This document shows positions 20,356-33,499 of a stretch of 64,000 nt of DNA, piece by piece. How positions within the stretch are numbered: position 1 is the first letter of the stretch; each line of letters begins with the position of its first letter. The translations under genes were made by a program, and so were the position numbers. Origin of the DNA: Microbispora sp. NBC_01189 (GTDB taxonomy: Bacteria; Actinomycetota; Actinomycetes; Streptosporangiales; Streptosporangiaceae); assembly GCF_036010665.1 (NCBI RefSeq), contig NZ_CP108581.1, positions 1,580,001 to 1,644,000 on the forward strand, read 5' to 3'. The notes under the pieces were generated by a model, which ran no database searches, had not been told where the DNA came from, and was given only the letters and a program-made list of their open reading frames with translations.

Positions 20356-21414
20356 ATGTCCTCGTCCGCTCCCCTGCGCGTGATTCAGTGGGCCACGGGC
20401 GCGGTCGGTGGACGCGCCCTGCGCAGTGTGATCACGCGCCCGGAGTTCGAGCTCGCCGGGGTGCTCGTCTACGACCGGGACAAGGTGGGCCGGGACGCCG
20501 GCGAACTGGTGGGGCTCGGGCCCGTCGGACTCGCCTGCACCGACGACGCCGAACGGATGCTCGCCACCGAGGCCGACTGCGTGCTGCACATGCCACTGCC
20601 CGCGTCCTATTTCGGCGGCGATCCCGGGACCGACGCCGAGACCATCTGCGCGCTGCTCGCCTCGGGCAAGAACGTCGTCACCACCACCGGCTTCGTCTAC
20701 CCCCGCGCGTACGGCCCGGGGCTGGTGGACCGCCTGGAGAAGGCCTGCGCCCGGGGCGGGACGTCCCTGCACGGCACGGGCATCAACCCGGGCTTCATGA
20801 GCGACCTGCTGCCCCTGGCGCTGACCGGGCTGTCGGACCGGCTCGACCACATCTTCGTGCGGGAATGCTCGGACTACCGGGGTCATCCCTCCCCGCACAT
20901 CGCCGCCGACCTGATGGGCTTCGGCCGGGAGCCCGACGACTACAGCACGTCCGTCCGGCCGTTCCGCGCCTTCCAGCGCGCGCTGTTCGGCGAGAGTGTC
21001 CAGCTTGTCGCCGCCGCGCTCGGCGTGCCGCTGGACGAGGTGGAGGAGACCGACGAGTACCTGCTCGCGACCGAGGACTTCGACATCGCGGCGGGCGAGG
21101 TGCGCAAGGGCACGATCTGCGCGTCCCGCTGGGTGTTCACCGGACTGGCGCGGGGCCGGCCGTTCATCACGGTCGAGTGCGTCTACAAGGCCGACGGCCG
21201 CCGGGTGCCACAGTGGGGTGACCTCGGCTTCACCATGCACGTCCAGGGACGGCCCGGCATGGCGGTCACGATCGACGACATGACCCAGGGGCTGGCCGGG
21301 GCGGCGGCCCACGCGGTCAACTCGATCGCCGCCGTGTGCGCGGCGCCGCCGGGCATCCGCACGATCCTCGACCTTCCGCTCGCCACCGGCCGGGGAGCCG
21401 TACGGCTGGCCTGA
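20356..21414 (+). CDS. Dihydrodipicolinate-reductase-like NAD(P)-dependent protein
   Basis: A 352-residue protein with an N-terminal dinucleotide loop (I-Q-W-A-T-G-A-V-G-G-R-A-L) typical of the actinobacterial DHDPR/2,4-diaminopentanoate-dehydrogenase-like family. The mid-part holds H-G-T-G-I-N-P-G-F, conserved in that group. These proteins are annotated as reductases but are not the lysine-pathway DapB (too long, different C-terminal domain). ATG 20356 follows GGAGG. It stands alone, 154 bp from the GH65 gene; the preceding spacer shows no clear terminator. Confidence 0.8.
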   Translation: MSSSAPLRVIQWATGAVGGRALRSVITRPEFELAGVLVYDRDKVGRDAGELVGLGPVGLACTDDAERMLATEADCVLHMPLPASYFGGDPGTDAETICALLASGKNVVTTTGFVYPRAYGPGLVDRLEKACARGGTSLHGTGINPGFMSDLLPLALTGLSDRLDHIFVRECSDYRGHPSPHIAADLMGFGREPDDYSTSVRPFRAFQRALFGESVQLVAAALGVPLDEVEETDEYLLATEDFDIAAGEVRKGTICASRWVFTGLARGRPFITVECVYKADGRRVPQWGDLGFTMHVQGRPGMAVTIDDMTQGLAGAAAHAVNSIAAVCAAPPGIRTILDLPLATGRGAVRLA

Positions 21415-21452
21415 CGAGCCGTGCTTGTGAACAGTCGCGGACCGTGCGCGCA

Positions 21453-23993
21453 TCATGTCCTCACCCGCCGGGTGGTGCGGGGGTGCGGGTGGTGGGCGTG
21501 GTGGGCGTGGTGCGCATGGTGCGGGGGTTGCGGTAGGTGAAGGCCCAGCGGTCGTCGCCGATCTTTCGGCGGGTGTAGTGGGTGGCGGTAGCGGTCGCGG
21601 TTGTGGAACTGGCAGGCCGGCCCGAGCAGCTTGAGGTCGGTCAGCCCGCCGCTGCACCAGTTGTCGCAATGATCGATTTGGCACATGGTGGCGGGCAGGG
21701 GGCAGCCGTCGACCCAGCAGGTGGCGTAGCGGGTGAAGACGGCCCGGCGCTGGGCCGGGGTGGCGAGTCGGACCTTGCGGCCCATGTCCAGGACCTGCCC
21801 GGCGGCGTCCATGACGATCCTCACCAGGCTGCTGGTGCGGGCCAGTCGGTGCACGCTGGAGACGGGCAGCAGGTGCCCGGTCGCCAGGATCAGCCCCGGC
21901 AACCCCCGCAACCACACCCCCGGCGGCACATTGCCCCCCAACCCCGGCCAGGCTTCACCTCCCGGCCAGGCGCTCCCACTCTGCCGGGCTTCGCCGCTGT
22001 GGTCCGCCTCCGGCGGAGCGTCGGCTCCCACCCCCGCCCAGGCATCACTGCCAGGCCAAGCGCCACCGCCAGGCCAGGCGTCGCCTCCCGGCCAGGCGCT
22101 CCCTTCCGCATCCGGCGGAGCGTCGGGCTCGGGTGGGGGATCAGGAGCATGCGTCTGCTGCGGGCGTGCCTGCTGCGGCCGCGCTCGGTTTCTACGGCGT
22201 CCTCGCCCGATGCCCTCTTCCTGAGTGCCGGGGTCGTCGTCAGAGTCGTCGTCAGAGTCGTCGGCGTGGTCCTGCTGGACGTCATCGCAGTCGCGCTCGT
22301 GGCCGCGCTCGTGGCCGCGCTCGTGGCCGCGCTCGTGGCCGCGCTCGTGGCCGCGCTCGTGGCCGCGCTCGTGGCCGCGCTGGTGGCTGTCGGTTGGGTC
22401 GAAGTGTGGCCAGGCGGCAGCCGGACCATCCATGGGCGAGCTACCGGCGGCCGCGCGGCCGGTGACAGGCTCCAGCCCGTCAGCGCCCCCACACGCACCG
22501 CCACACGCACACGCACACGCGGCGGCACCGGAGGCGGCACGGCAGGGAGCATGGGAGGGGGCACGGCAGGCGGCATGGGAGGCGGCACGGCAGGCGGCAC
22601 GGCAGGCGGCACTGGGCGCGGCAGGGGAGGTGTCGTCTCCTGCGGAGGGCGCGACGGTCGAGCTACCGTCCTCACCGGCTGAGCGATCCCCGCCCGCCGG
22701 GGGCACAGTGGCTGCGCGTTCGGGGCCGGTGGCTGTGCGTTCGGGGCTGACGGCCGTTGGCCGTGTGCCCGGCTCCGCACCCTCCGACTGCTCGTCGGCG
22801 GGCTCTGGCTCTTCGCCGGCGGGCTCCTCAATGGTCGGCTCGCCGCCGTCGATGATGGGCTCACCCTCGTCGCAGGCAGTGCCACTCGCAGGGTCGTCGG
22901 GAAGGGACTCGGCGTTGACCAGCACCAGAAGCTCAGTCACGATCTTGTTCTCCAAGAACGCGATCAACGCATCCGCGTTCCGCACACTCAACGGCCGGTC
23001 ATCACCCTCAGCCTTCGGCTTGGCATAGACGTCCAGCATGTGCTGCAACCGCGCGGCCGCCTCCACCGGCAGATAGAACTCCCCCTCCAGCCCACCGCCC
23101 CTCCGCCGGCGCACCCGGAAGAACCGGCGATCGAAGTCGGCCTGCTCGTCCTTCTCATGCCCATCAGGGTCCAGCACCGCCCGCAGATACCGCCCCGCCT
23201 TCGCCACCTCCGCCGCACCCGCCGACTTCGCCAACTCCAGCAAAATCCGCTCAGCCGTCGCCGCCTGCTCATCGGTCAACCCCGCGGTAGCCGTGCAGAT
23301 CGCCTCCACGACCCCCTCCGCCAGACCACCCTCCGCGAACAGGCGACGCACCTCCGGCAGCCGATCCAACTCCATGCCCATCGTCAACAGGCGGCCCGCC
23401 CCCGGAGGCGTCATCCCCCCGGCAGACCGCAACCACAACTTCGTGGACGCATGCCCATGACCCTTCGCCTCCCCCGCCCGATGAACACGACCCACCCGAG
23501 CCGCCAACGCCGACGTGATCCGATCACGGACCGCAAGCAACTCCTCCGCCTCGGCCAGACACACACCCGCGTCCTCAGGCACCGGCACCAACGCCACCAC
23601 CCCCGCCGCCTCGACAACAGCCGCCACCACCACCCATGACGACGACCCCACGCCACAAGCACCGCCAGAGGCCCGGTCACGGCCCTCATCGCCCCGGCCA
23701 GCGCCTGCAGCATCGTCCGAAGCACCATCGAGAACGTCGCCGGGAATATCACTGCGCGCGTCCCTTGGAGCGACTGGAGTGCCGCTGTCGGCAGGAACGC
23801 CATCAGAAGGGACGTCACTCACGGTCTTTTCGTGCTTTCGCCCCCTGGGCTCGACGATCGGCACATATTCACGGGCAAGCGCGCCCTCGGAAGACCAGAG
23901 GGGCGAGTTGGCGGTGAGCTGATCCCACCAGTCGCCATCGCCGTTATCGTTCGAACGATGAGGGTGCGTAGGGTCAGAGTCGAACAGATCCAT
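21453..23993 (-). CDS. DUF222/13E12-type HNH nuclease protein with long low-complexity insert
   Basis: An 846-residue protein. Residues about 120-370 form the DUF222 (13E12) helical domain. The last ~120 residues hold an HNH domain: C-W-V-D-G-C, then C-Q-I-D-H-C-D-N-W and C-Q-F-H-N-R-D. Between them is an insert of about 350 residues: an acidic Glu/Pro region, Cys/Ala/His-rich repeats (C-R-A-A-S-H-A), seven GHER tetrapeptides, and Gly/Ala/Trp repeats (G-G-D-A-W-P). Family members are common in actinobacteria, often in many copies, and are suspected mobile or toxin-like nucleases; no activity is proven. The HNH residues are intact. Its codon use and repeats differ from its neighbours. Confidence 0.82.
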   Translation of the reverse strand: MDLFDSDPTHPHRSNDNGDGDWWDQLTANSPLWSSEGALAREYVPIVEPRGRKHEKTVSDVPSDGVPADSGTPVAPRDARSDIPGDVLDGASDDAAGAGRGDEGRDRASGGACGVGSSSWVVVAAVVEAAGVVALVPVPEDAGVCLAEAEELLAVRDRITSALAARVGRVHRAGEAKGHGHASTKLWLRSAGGMTPPGAGRLLTMGMELDRLPEVRRLFAEGGLAEGVVEAICTATAGLTDEQAATAERILLELAKSAGAAEVAKAGRYLRAVLDPDGHEKDEQADFDRRFFRVRRRRGGGLEGEFYLPVEAAARLQHMLDVYAKPKAEGDDRPLSVRNADALIAFLENKIVTELLVLVNAESLPDDPASGTACDEGEPIIDGGEPTIEEPAGEEPEPADEQSEGAEPGTRPTAVSPERTATGPERAATVPPAGGDRSAGEDGSSTVAPSAGDDTSPAAPSAACRAACRAASHAACRAPSHAPCRAASGAAACACACGGACGGADGLEPVTGRAAAGSSPMDGPAAAWPHFDPTDSHQRGHERGHERGHERGHERGHERGHERGHERDCDDVQQDHADDSDDDSDDDPGTQEEGIGRGRRRNRARPQQARPQQTHAPDPPPEPDAPPDAEGSAWPGGDAWPGGGAWPGSDAWAGVGADAPPEADHSGEARQSGSAWPGGEAWPGLGGNVPPGVWLRGLPGLILATGHLLPVSSVHRLARTSSLVRIVMDAAGQVLDMGRKVRLATPAQRRAVFTRYATCWVDGCPLPATMCQIDHCDNWCSGGLTDLKLLGPACQFHNRDRYRHPLHPPKDRRRPLGLHLPQPPHHAHHAHHAHHPHPRTTRRVRT
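22293..22388. repeat. 12-bp tandem repeat encoding (GHER)7
   Basis: GCGCTCGTGGCC is repeated seven times without a mismatch from 22293 to 22376, followed by one degenerate copy (22377-22388). Because the unit is 12 bp it stays in frame inside the HNH gene and gives seven Gly-His-Glu-Arg units on the minus strand. It should be prone to slippage and vary between strains. Confidence 0.95.
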
Positions 23994-24259
23994 CGCACCT
24001 CCCCATCGATTCGAAAGCCTGTCTTAATCCTCCCACGCCAATGCGTCGCGAACACCCCCGAGCAGCGATTAGTTGGGGCTGCAGGTGAACTTCTCATCTA
24101 TGGAGATAGCCCGACTTTTAGGCCTTTCTCGGCCCATGCTTCTCTCACCGAACATGAGGCATGGCGTCGGCCAGAGCGATCACGGCACACTTTTCCGCAT
24201 ACGAACGGGTGGGCGCGAGGCGTGGCGGTGCGGGCGGTTCCCGGGCGGTTCCGTACGGC
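23994..24259. other. Spacer upstream of the HNH gene
   Basis: 266 bp, more AT-rich than its surroundings around 23994-24130. It should hold the promoter of the minus-strand HNH gene. I see no gene, clear terminator or repeat in it. Confidence 0.4.
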
Positions 24260-25321
24260 TCAGTCGTCGGGGTACCAGCGGTCGGGCTCGCCGGGCACCC
24301 GGGTGACCTGGCCGCGCTGTTCCAGCCAGACCAGGTGGGCGAGGGTCTCGCCGTTGGCCGTCCTGCGCATGTGCGCGGGGATCGTCTCCCAGGGGCGCGA
24401 CCAGCTCAGCCGGGTGGCGATGTCCCAGCAGGCCGCGCCGTCGCCGTCCGCGACGACCCGCCGTACCTCCGCGAGCCGCTCCTCGTGGTGCGCGATGACG
24501 TGGCCCACCCGGGCGTCCAGTTCCAGGAAACGGTACTCGTGGGCGGGCAGCACCTCCTCCACGTCGAGCTTGCCCACCACGCGCAGCGCGTCGAGATAGT
24601 CGGCCAGCGGGTTGGGCGACGACTGCGGGTGCACCGCGACCATCGGCGTGATCCTCGCCAGCACGTGGTCGCCGGAGAACAGCAGCCTGCGCTCCGGCTC
24701 CGCGAAGCACAGGTGGCCGGGCGAGTGACCGGGGGTCCACACCGCCCGGAGGTCCCAGCCGGGCAGCCCGAGCCGGTCCCCGTCCTCGATGAGCCGGTCG
24801 GGCGCCGCCATCGTCACGAACTGGCGCAGCATGACCGACGCGCCCGCCAGTTCCTGCGCCGTCAGGTCCGGCACGCCGCAGCGGAGCAGCAGCGCGCGCT
24901 CCTGCTCGACGAGATCGTCGATCGCCGAGTCGTCGTAGCGGCCTCGGATGAGGCGGGCGTCGGCCGGGTGCAGCCCGATCCAGGCGCCCGAGACCTCCCG
25001 TACGCGCCCCGCCAGACCGTAGTGGTCGGGGTGGATGTGCGTGACCAGCACGGCCTTCACGTCCGTGATCTCGTATCCGGCCGTCCCCAGCCCCGCCACG
25101 AGCGCGTCGTACGCCTCGCCGGTGTTCCATCCGGCGTCGACGAGGACCACTCCACCGGGGACTTCGAGCGCGTAGACCAGGACATAGCGCAAGGGGTTGA
25201 TCGGGATCGGGACGGGGATCGACCACAGCCCCGGACGCACCCGCTCGACCTCCGGCAGGCCGCCTCCCCGCCACGCGGCGCGCTGCGCCTCGTTCGCCGC
25301 CGTCACGCTCGCCTTGCCCAC
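24260..25321 (-). CDS. MBL-fold metallo-hydrolase
   Basis: A 353-residue metallo-beta-lactamase-fold enzyme. Metal ligands are T-H-I-H-P-D-H, H in G-H-S-P-G-H, D in S-G-D-H-V and H in P-A-H-E-Y. A C-terminal helical extension (residues about 270-353) is typical of the MBL hydrolases annotated as RNase Z-like or glyoxalase II-like in actinobacteria. The substrate is not deducible. ATG at 25321. It is not obviously in an operon. Confidence 0.85.
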   Translation of the reverse strand: MGKASVTAANEAQRAAWRGGGLPEVERVRPGLWSIPVPIPINPLRYVLVYALEVPGGVVLVDAGWNTGEAYDALVAGLGTAGYEITDVKAVLVTHIHPDHYGLAGRVREVSGAWIGLHPADARLIRGRYDDSAIDDLVEQERALLLRCGVPDLTAQELAGASVMLRQFVTMAAPDRLIEDGDRLGLPGWDLRAVWTPGHSPGHLCFAEPERRLLFSGDHVLARITPMVAVHPQSSPNPLADYLDALRVVGKLDVEEVLPAHEYRFLELDARVGHVIAHHEERLAEVRRVVADGDGAACWDIATRLSWSRPWETIPAHMRRTANGETLAHLVWLEQRGQVTRVPGEPDRWYPDD

Positions 25322-25382
25322 CGGTCCACGCCCCTCTCGCAGCTCCGCTGCCCGATTGTGCCGCGCTGAACCGAATGTCGTT

Positions 25383-25667
25383 CTACCGGGTCCCCGGGAG
25401 CCGCACGTCGAGGCGAGCCGCGGCCTCCAGCGGCAGGACCGGCGCCCGCTCGGACGCGACCGTCGCCGGCGACAGCCTCACCACGAGATCGGACATGCCG
25501 GCGGCCTCGGCCCACGCCTCGCCGCACCGGTCGCGCGCGCGCTCGAAGTTCTCCGCATCGGTGGTCAGCGAATCCAGCCGGCGTCGGCGCGCGTGGGTCC
25601 CGTACGCGGAAGACCTCCTGATCCATTCCGGGGACACGACAACCCACGTGCTTCGCGAAGCTCCCAT
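25383..25667 (-). CDS. Hypothetical protein, uncertain
   Basis: A 94-residue frame with plausible composition in its second half (an amphipathic A-E-N-F-E-R-A-R-D-R-C-G-E-A-W helix, then L-V-V-R-L-S-P). I do not recognise it. It could be the remnant of a longer gene, or a non-coding frame in the spacer between the MBL hydrolase and the cellulase. No strong ribosome site precedes the ATG at 25667. Confidence 0.25.
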   Translation of the reverse strand: MGASRSTWVVVSPEWIRRSSAYGTHARRRRLDSLTTDAENFERARDRCGEAWAEAAGMSDLVVRLSPATVASERAPVLPLEAAARLDVRLPGTR

Positions 25668-25782
25668 CGCGGAAATGAAAGTTTCAGGGACGCGCTCCCC
25701 TGACCGCCGGTCATGCGGGGAGGACCACGGATGTCGTTGACGCCCCAGGAAATCCGGCGGAAACATCAGTGCCGCGCCCCTT

Positions 25783-25796
25783 TGGGAGCGCTCCCA
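25783..25796. promoter_or_regulatory. CebR-type operator upstream of the cellulase
   Basis: TGGGAGCGCTCCCA is a perfect 14-bp palindrome and identical to the operator bound by the LacI-family repressor CebR in Streptomyces, which is released by cello-oligosaccharides. It lies 73 bp before the cellulase start at 25869. No CebR gene is in the window, so the repressor would act from elsewhere. Confidence 0.9.
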
Positions 25797-25868
25797 CACC
25801 ACCAGACCCACAGCTCTCTCCACCATCACTCCCTCGCGGACACCCCGAGGACCACCCCGAGGACCACT

Positions 25869-28409
25869 GTGCTCAGAAGAATCGGCATTCTCGCCGTGGC
25901 GGCACTGACCGCGGCCTGCCTGACCGGCGCGCCTCCCGTCACGGCGGACGAGGGCCCGGAACAGATCCCCAACGGCACGTTCGACACCACCGCCGACCCG
26001 TGGTGGCACACCTCGAACCTGGACTTCGAGCTGTCGGGCGGCCGGCTCTGCACGAACGTCCCCGGCGGGACGGTCAACCCCTGGGACGCGATCATCGGCG
26101 TCAACGACATCCCGCTGGTGAAGGACGAGACCTACGCGTTCAGCTTCTTCGCCACCGCCGACCCGTCGAAGGTCGCCAGGGCGTTCGTCCAGCTGCCGAC
26201 CGATCCCTACACCCAGTACGTGGCGGCGGCCCCCGAGGTCAGCGTCTCGGGCAACACCTACAGCTACACGTTCACCTCGCCGGTCGACCTGCCCAACGCC
26301 CAGGTCGTCTTCCAGATCGGCGGCAGCGCGACGCCGTGGCGCTTCTGCGTCGACAACGTCTCGCTCAAGGGCGGGGCGCCGCCGGAGGTCTACACGCCCG
26401 ACACCGGTCCCCGGGTGCGGGTGAACCAGGTGGCCTACCTGCCCAAGGGCCCCAAGAACGCCACCCTGGTCACGGGCGCCACCAGCGCGCTGCCCTGGCA
26501 GCTCAAGAACTCGGCCGGGGCCGTGGTCGCGCACGGCTCGACGACCCCGCGCGGCGTGGACAACAGCTCTGGGCAGAACGTCCACTCGATCGACTTCGGT
26601 TCGTACGTCAAGGCGGGGACGGGCTACACGCTCACCGCCGACGGTGAGACCAGCCGGCCGTTCGACATCAAGCCGGACGCGTACGCCTCCCTCAAGCTCG
26701 ACGCGCTGAAGTTCTACTACACCCAGCGCAGCGGCATCGCGATCGACAACGCGCTGCGGCCCGGGTACGGCCGTCCCGCCGGTCACGTGGACGTGGCTCC
26801 CAACCAGGGCGACAAGAACGTCCCCTGTCAGCCGGGCGTGTGCGACTATCGTCTCGACGTGTCCGGCGGCTGGTACGACGCGGGCGACCACGGCAAGTAC
26901 GTGGTCAACGGCGGCATCTCGGTCGCCCAGATCATGAGCGAGTTCGAGCGGACCAAGAACGCCCCGACCGCCAAGCCCATCGGCAGCCTGAACATCCCCG
27001 AGAGCGGCGACGCCGTCCCGGACGTGCTCGACGAGGCCCGCTGGGAGCAGGAGTTCCTGCTGAAGATGCAGCGGCCCGACGGCATGGTCCACCACAAGAT
27101 CCACGACGAGAACTGGACCGGCCTGCCGCTGCTGCCGAACCTGGACCCGCAGAAGCGCGAACTTCACCCGGTCAGCACGGCCGCCACGCTGAACCTCGCC
27201 GCGACCGCCGCCCAGGCGGCCCGGATCTTCGCGCCGTACGACGCCGCGTTCGCCGCGAAGAACCTGGCGGCGGCGAAGAAGGCGTGGACGGCGGCCAAGG
27301 CGAACCCGAACCTGCTCGCCTCCCCCTCCGACGGCAACGGCGGCGGCACCTACGACGACGCCAAGGTCAGCGACGAGTTCTACTGGGCCGCGGCCGAGCT
27401 CTACATCACCACCGGTGAGAAGGAGTTCGAAAACTACATCCTCGCCTCGCCGCTGCACACGGCCAACATCTGGAACACGGGCGCCATGGACTGGGGCAAC
27501 GTCGCGGCGCTCGGCCGCCTCGACCTGGCGACCGTGCCCAACACCCTGCCCGGCCGCAACCAGGTGCGCGCCTCGGTGGTAGCCGGCGCGGACAGGTACC
27601 TCGCCACGCTGAAGGCCCACCCGTACGGCCTGCCATATGACGCGGCGTCCTACGACTGGGGATCGAACAGCATCGTCCTCAACAACATGGTGGTCATGGC
27701 CACGGCCTACGACATCACCGGTGACCTGAAGTATCGCGACGGCGTGCTGCAGGGCGTCGACTACATCCTCGGCCGCAACGCGCTCAACCAGTCGTACGTG
27801 ACCGGCTACGGCGAGGTGGCGTCGAAGAACGAGCACAGCCGGTGGTACGCCCACTCGCTGGACACCTCGCTGCCGAACCCGCCGCACGGCACGCTCGCGG
27901 GCGGCCCCAACTCCAGCATCCAGGACCCGGTGGCCCAGGCGAAGCTGAGAGGCTGCGTGGCGCAGTTCTGCTACATCGACGACATCGGCTCGTGGTCTAC
28001 CAACGAGCTGACGATCAACTGGAATTCGCCGCTGTCGTGGATCTCGGCCTTCATCGCCGACCAGGGCGACGGCACGGTCAAGGCCCCCGGCGCGTGCAAG
28101 GTCACCTACACCACGCACGGTTCCTGGCCGAGCGGCTTCACCACCCAGATCACGATCCAGAACACCGGCACGAAGGCCGTCGACGGCTGGAAGCTGCAGT
28201 GGTCGTTCCTGGGCGGCCAGAAGATCGACCACTCCTGGAGCGCCAACTTCTCGCAGCAGGCGGCGACCGTCACCGCCGAGAACGAGACGTGGAACAAGAC
28301 CATCAAGCCGGGCCAGTCGGTCGACATCGGCTACAACGGCCTGGGGGCGCCCGGCGCCAACCCCTCGCCCGACCTGATCACCCTCAACGGCGCCGCCTGC
28401 TCCACCTGA
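25869..28409 (+). CDS. Secreted GH9 cellulase with CBM4/9-like and CBM2 modules
   Basis: An 846-residue modular endoglucanase/cellobiohydrolase. A Sec signal ([10 protein letters not shown]) probably ends after V-T-A. It is followed by a CBM4/9-like beta-sandwich (about 35-175), a CelD_N immunoglobulin-like domain (about 180-275), the GH9 barrel and a C-terminal CBM2 (about 742-846). The GH9 base pair is Asp337 and Asp340 in Y-D-A-G-D, and the acid is Glu713 in T-N-E-L. I prefer GTG 25869, which has GAGGA seven bases upstream; an upstream in-frame ATG at 25713 would place the CebR operator inside the gene. It breaks down extracellular cellulose. Confidence 0.93.
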   Translation: MLRRIGILAVAALTAACLTGAPPVTADEGPEQIPNGTFDTTADPWWHTSNLDFELSGGRLCTNVPGGTVNPWDAIIGVNDIPLVKDETYAFSFFATADPSKVARAFVQLPTDPYTQYVAAAPEVSVSGNTYSYTFTSPVDLPNAQVVFQIGGSATPWRFCVDNVSLKGGAPPEVYTPDTGPRVRVNQVAYLPKGPKNATLVTGATSALPWQLKNSAGAVVAHGSTTPRGVDNSSGQNVHSIDFGSYVKAGTGYTLTADGETSRPFDIKPDAYASLKLDALKFYYTQRSGIAIDNALRPGYGRPAGHVDVAPNQGDKNVPCQPGVCDYRLDVSGGWYDAGDHGKYVVNGGISVAQIMSEFERTKNAPTAKPIGSLNIPESGDAVPDVLDEARWEQEFLLKMQRPDGMVHHKIHDENWTGLPLLPNLDPQKRELHPVSTAATLNLAATAAQAARIFAPYDAAFAAKNLAAAKKAWTAAKANPNLLASPSDGNGGGTYDDAKVSDEFYWAAAELYITTGEKEFENYILASPLHTANIWNTGAMDWGNVAALGRLDLATVPNTLPGRNQVRASVVAGADRYLATLKAHPYGLPYDAASYDWGSNSIVLNNMVVMATAYDITGDLKYRDGVLQGVDYILGRNALNQSYVTGYGEVASKNEHSRWYAHSLDTSLPNPPHGTLAGGPNSSIQDPVAQAKLRGCVAQFCYIDDIGSWSTNELTINWNSPLSWISAFIADQGDGTVKAPGACKVTYTTHGSWPSGFTTQITIQNTGTKAVDGWKLQWSFLGGQKIDHSWSANFSQQAATVTAENETWNKTIKPGQSVDIGYNGLGAPGANPSPDLITLNGAACST

Positions 28410-28448
28410 TCAGCCTGCTCCACCTGATCAGCCTGCTCCACCTGATCA
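28395..28448. repeat. Three 18-bp tandem repeats across the cellulase stop codon
   Basis: GCCTGCTCCACCTGATCA occurs three times head to tail with no mismatch (28395, 28413, 28431). The first copy contains the last codons and the TGA of the cellulase. The other two repeat the same end and stop in frame, so any readthrough would meet two more identical stops. Confidence 0.95.
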
Positions 28449-28470
28449 GCACGTCGCCGTAACCCGCACT

Positions 28471-28502
28471 CCGGCCGCCGCCTCAGCAGAGGCGGCGGCC
28501 GG
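28471..28502 (+). terminator. Cellulase terminator
   Basis: A perfect 13-bp stem (CCGGCCGCCGCCT / AGGCGGCGGCCGG) with a six-base loop, 62 bp after the cellulase stop. No U-tract follows, as is common in this genus. Confidence 0.8.
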
Positions 28503-28548
28503 TTCCATTCCGGCGAGGCCGGCCCACCCGGGCACTACTCTGTGGGGC

Positions 28549-29190
28549 GTGATCGACGACATCTGGGTGGACGACGCCGTCACGGCGCTGCGTCCGGACT
28601 TCGCCGTCCTGGTCGTGTGCGCGTACGGCCTGCGTAACGGCCCCTCCGACCACCGTTCGCGGGAGTGGCTGGCCGGCGCGGCGGCCGGCGCCGTGCCGGA
28701 GGACGACGAGAGGATCGAGGCGTGGCGCTCGGCGTACCGCGCCTTCGGGGCCAAGCCCCAGCGGACCCGCCCGTCGGTGGACGCGCTCGTCCGCCGCCTG
28801 CCGCTGCCCGAGATCAACCTGGTGGTGGACGCCTACAACGCCGTGTCCGTACGGCACGGCCTGCCGATCGGCGGCGAGGACCTGCGCCGCTACCGGGGCA
28901 CCGCCCGGCTGGTCCGCGCCGCGGGCGACGAGCCGTCGGAGGAGGCGCTGGGCGAGCCCGCGATCGGCGAGGTGGTGTGGCGCGACGACGAGGGCGTCAC
29001 CTGCCGGAGATGGAACTGGCGGCAGTGCGTCAGGACCAGGATCACCGAGGAGACGGCCGACGCGCTGTTCCTTCTGGAGCGGCTCGAACCGCTGTCGATC
29101 CCGGCACTGCATGCGGCCGGTGAGGACCTCGCGGGTATGCTGTCCGCTATAGCTCCCGATATCCGGATCGAGTCGCGGCTCCTCGGGTGA
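28549..29190 (+). CDS. B3/B4 tRNA-binding-domain protein
   Basis: A 213-residue protein with the B3/B4 fold of the phenylalanyl-tRNA synthetase beta subunit: F-G-A-K-P-Q-R-T-R-P-S, then L-P-L-P-E-I-N-L-V-V-D-A-Y-N, then the conserved R-W-N-W-R-Q. Stand-alone members may act on tRNA or mischarged amino acids, but this is unproven. GTG 28549 lies seven bases after a TACTCT -10-like hexamer (28536-28541), so the mRNA may be leaderless. Confidence 0.8.
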   Translation: MIDDIWVDDAVTALRPDFAVLVVCAYGLRNGPSDHRSREWLAGAAAGAVPEDDERIEAWRSAYRAFGAKPQRTRPSVDALVRRLPLPEINLVVDAYNAVSVRHGLPIGGEDLRRYRGTARLVRAAGDEPSEEALGEPAIGEVVWRDDEGVTCRRWNWRQCVRTRITEETADALFLLERLEPLSIPALHAAGEDLAGMLSAIAPDIRIESRLLG

Positions 29191-29387
29191 GCCAGTCGTG
29201 ATGACCAGAGGGTGAGGGACACCTCATCACCCAGACGGGCTATCCGTGCGTGACCTGTTTGATCGATCCTGGGAGGATGGCCCGGGACCGGTGACCCGCG
29301 CGGGCGCACCTCGGTGTGTGAGGCGAGTAGCCTTGGACAGGTTCACCAAACATCAACGCCGATCTGCGGAAGAGGGCGATTTCCGCC

Positions 29388-33146
<3,759 letters not shown>

Positions 33147-33164
33147 CCGGCGACCCGCAGGATT

Positions 33165-33201
33165 GAGGAGGTCCCCCGCACCCTGTGGGGGACCTCTCCT
33201 C
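33165..33201 (+). terminator. kgd terminator
   Basis: GAGGAGGTCCCCC and GGGGGACCTCTCCTC form a long stem with one two-base bulge, starting 18 bp after the kgd stop. Confidence 0.75.
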
Positions 33202-33229
33202 ATGATCAGGTAATTCACTGGAGCGAGGC

Positions 33230-33406
33230 ATGTACTTCACCGACAAGGGGATCGAGGAGCTCGTCGAGCGGCGCGGCGAGGAGGAGGTCGGCATCGGCTG
33301 GCTCGCCGAGCGGCTGCGCGAGTTCGTGGATCTCCATCCCGAGTTCGAGGTGCCCGTGGAGCGGCTGGCCACCTGGCTCGCCCGCCTGGACGACGACGAG
33401 GACTGA
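33230..33406 (+). CDS. DUF6104-type small protein
   Basis: A 58-residue acidic protein starting M-Y-F-T-D-K-G-I-E-E-L and ending in L-D-D-D-E-D. It matches the small actinobacterial family DUF6104, usually found beside kgd; I recall this link and have not searched for it. It is predicted to be two helices, with G-W-L-A-E-R-L-R-E-F in the middle. ATG 33230 has a GAGCGAGG Shine-Dalgarno region. Function unknown. Confidence 0.8.
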   Translation: MYFTDKGIEELVERRGEEEVGIGWLAERLREFVDLHPEFEVPVERLATWLARLDDDED

Positions 33407-33420
33407 GACTGCCGGACCAA

Positions 33421-33461
33421 ACGCGATACATCTTGACTTTTCACAGACGCGATATATCGTG
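33421..33461. promoter_or_regulatory. PadR-type operator pair and promoter of the DUF4097/PadR unit
   Basis: ACGCGATACATC (33421) and ACGCGATATATCG (33447) are two similar sites with their starts 26 bp apart. The second contains the perfect palindrome CGATATATCG (33450-33459). Between them lies TTGACT (33433-33438), a good -35, and TATCGT 16 bases on could be the -10, inside the second site. A repressor there would block RNA polymerase. The PadR protein encoded downstream is the likely binder (autoregulation). Confidence 0.6.
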
Positions 33462-33499
33462 TTTGTGGACGGCAGGACTTCGCATGGAAGGGCTTGGCG

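Noticed and set aside
22293-22388. Regular short repeats that might suggest a CRISPR array
   Set aside because: The 12-bp units have no spacers between them and encode in-frame GHER within a coding region.
25713-25868. ATG 25713 as the cellulase start
   Set aside because: It would put 52 unlikely His/Arg/Pro-rich residues before the signal peptide and place the CebR operator inside the coding region.
25383-28232. A 949-codon minus-strand frame opposite the cellulase
   Set aside because: Shadow of the GH9 gene. Only its last ~94 codons, outside the cellulase, are listed as a doubtful hypothetical.
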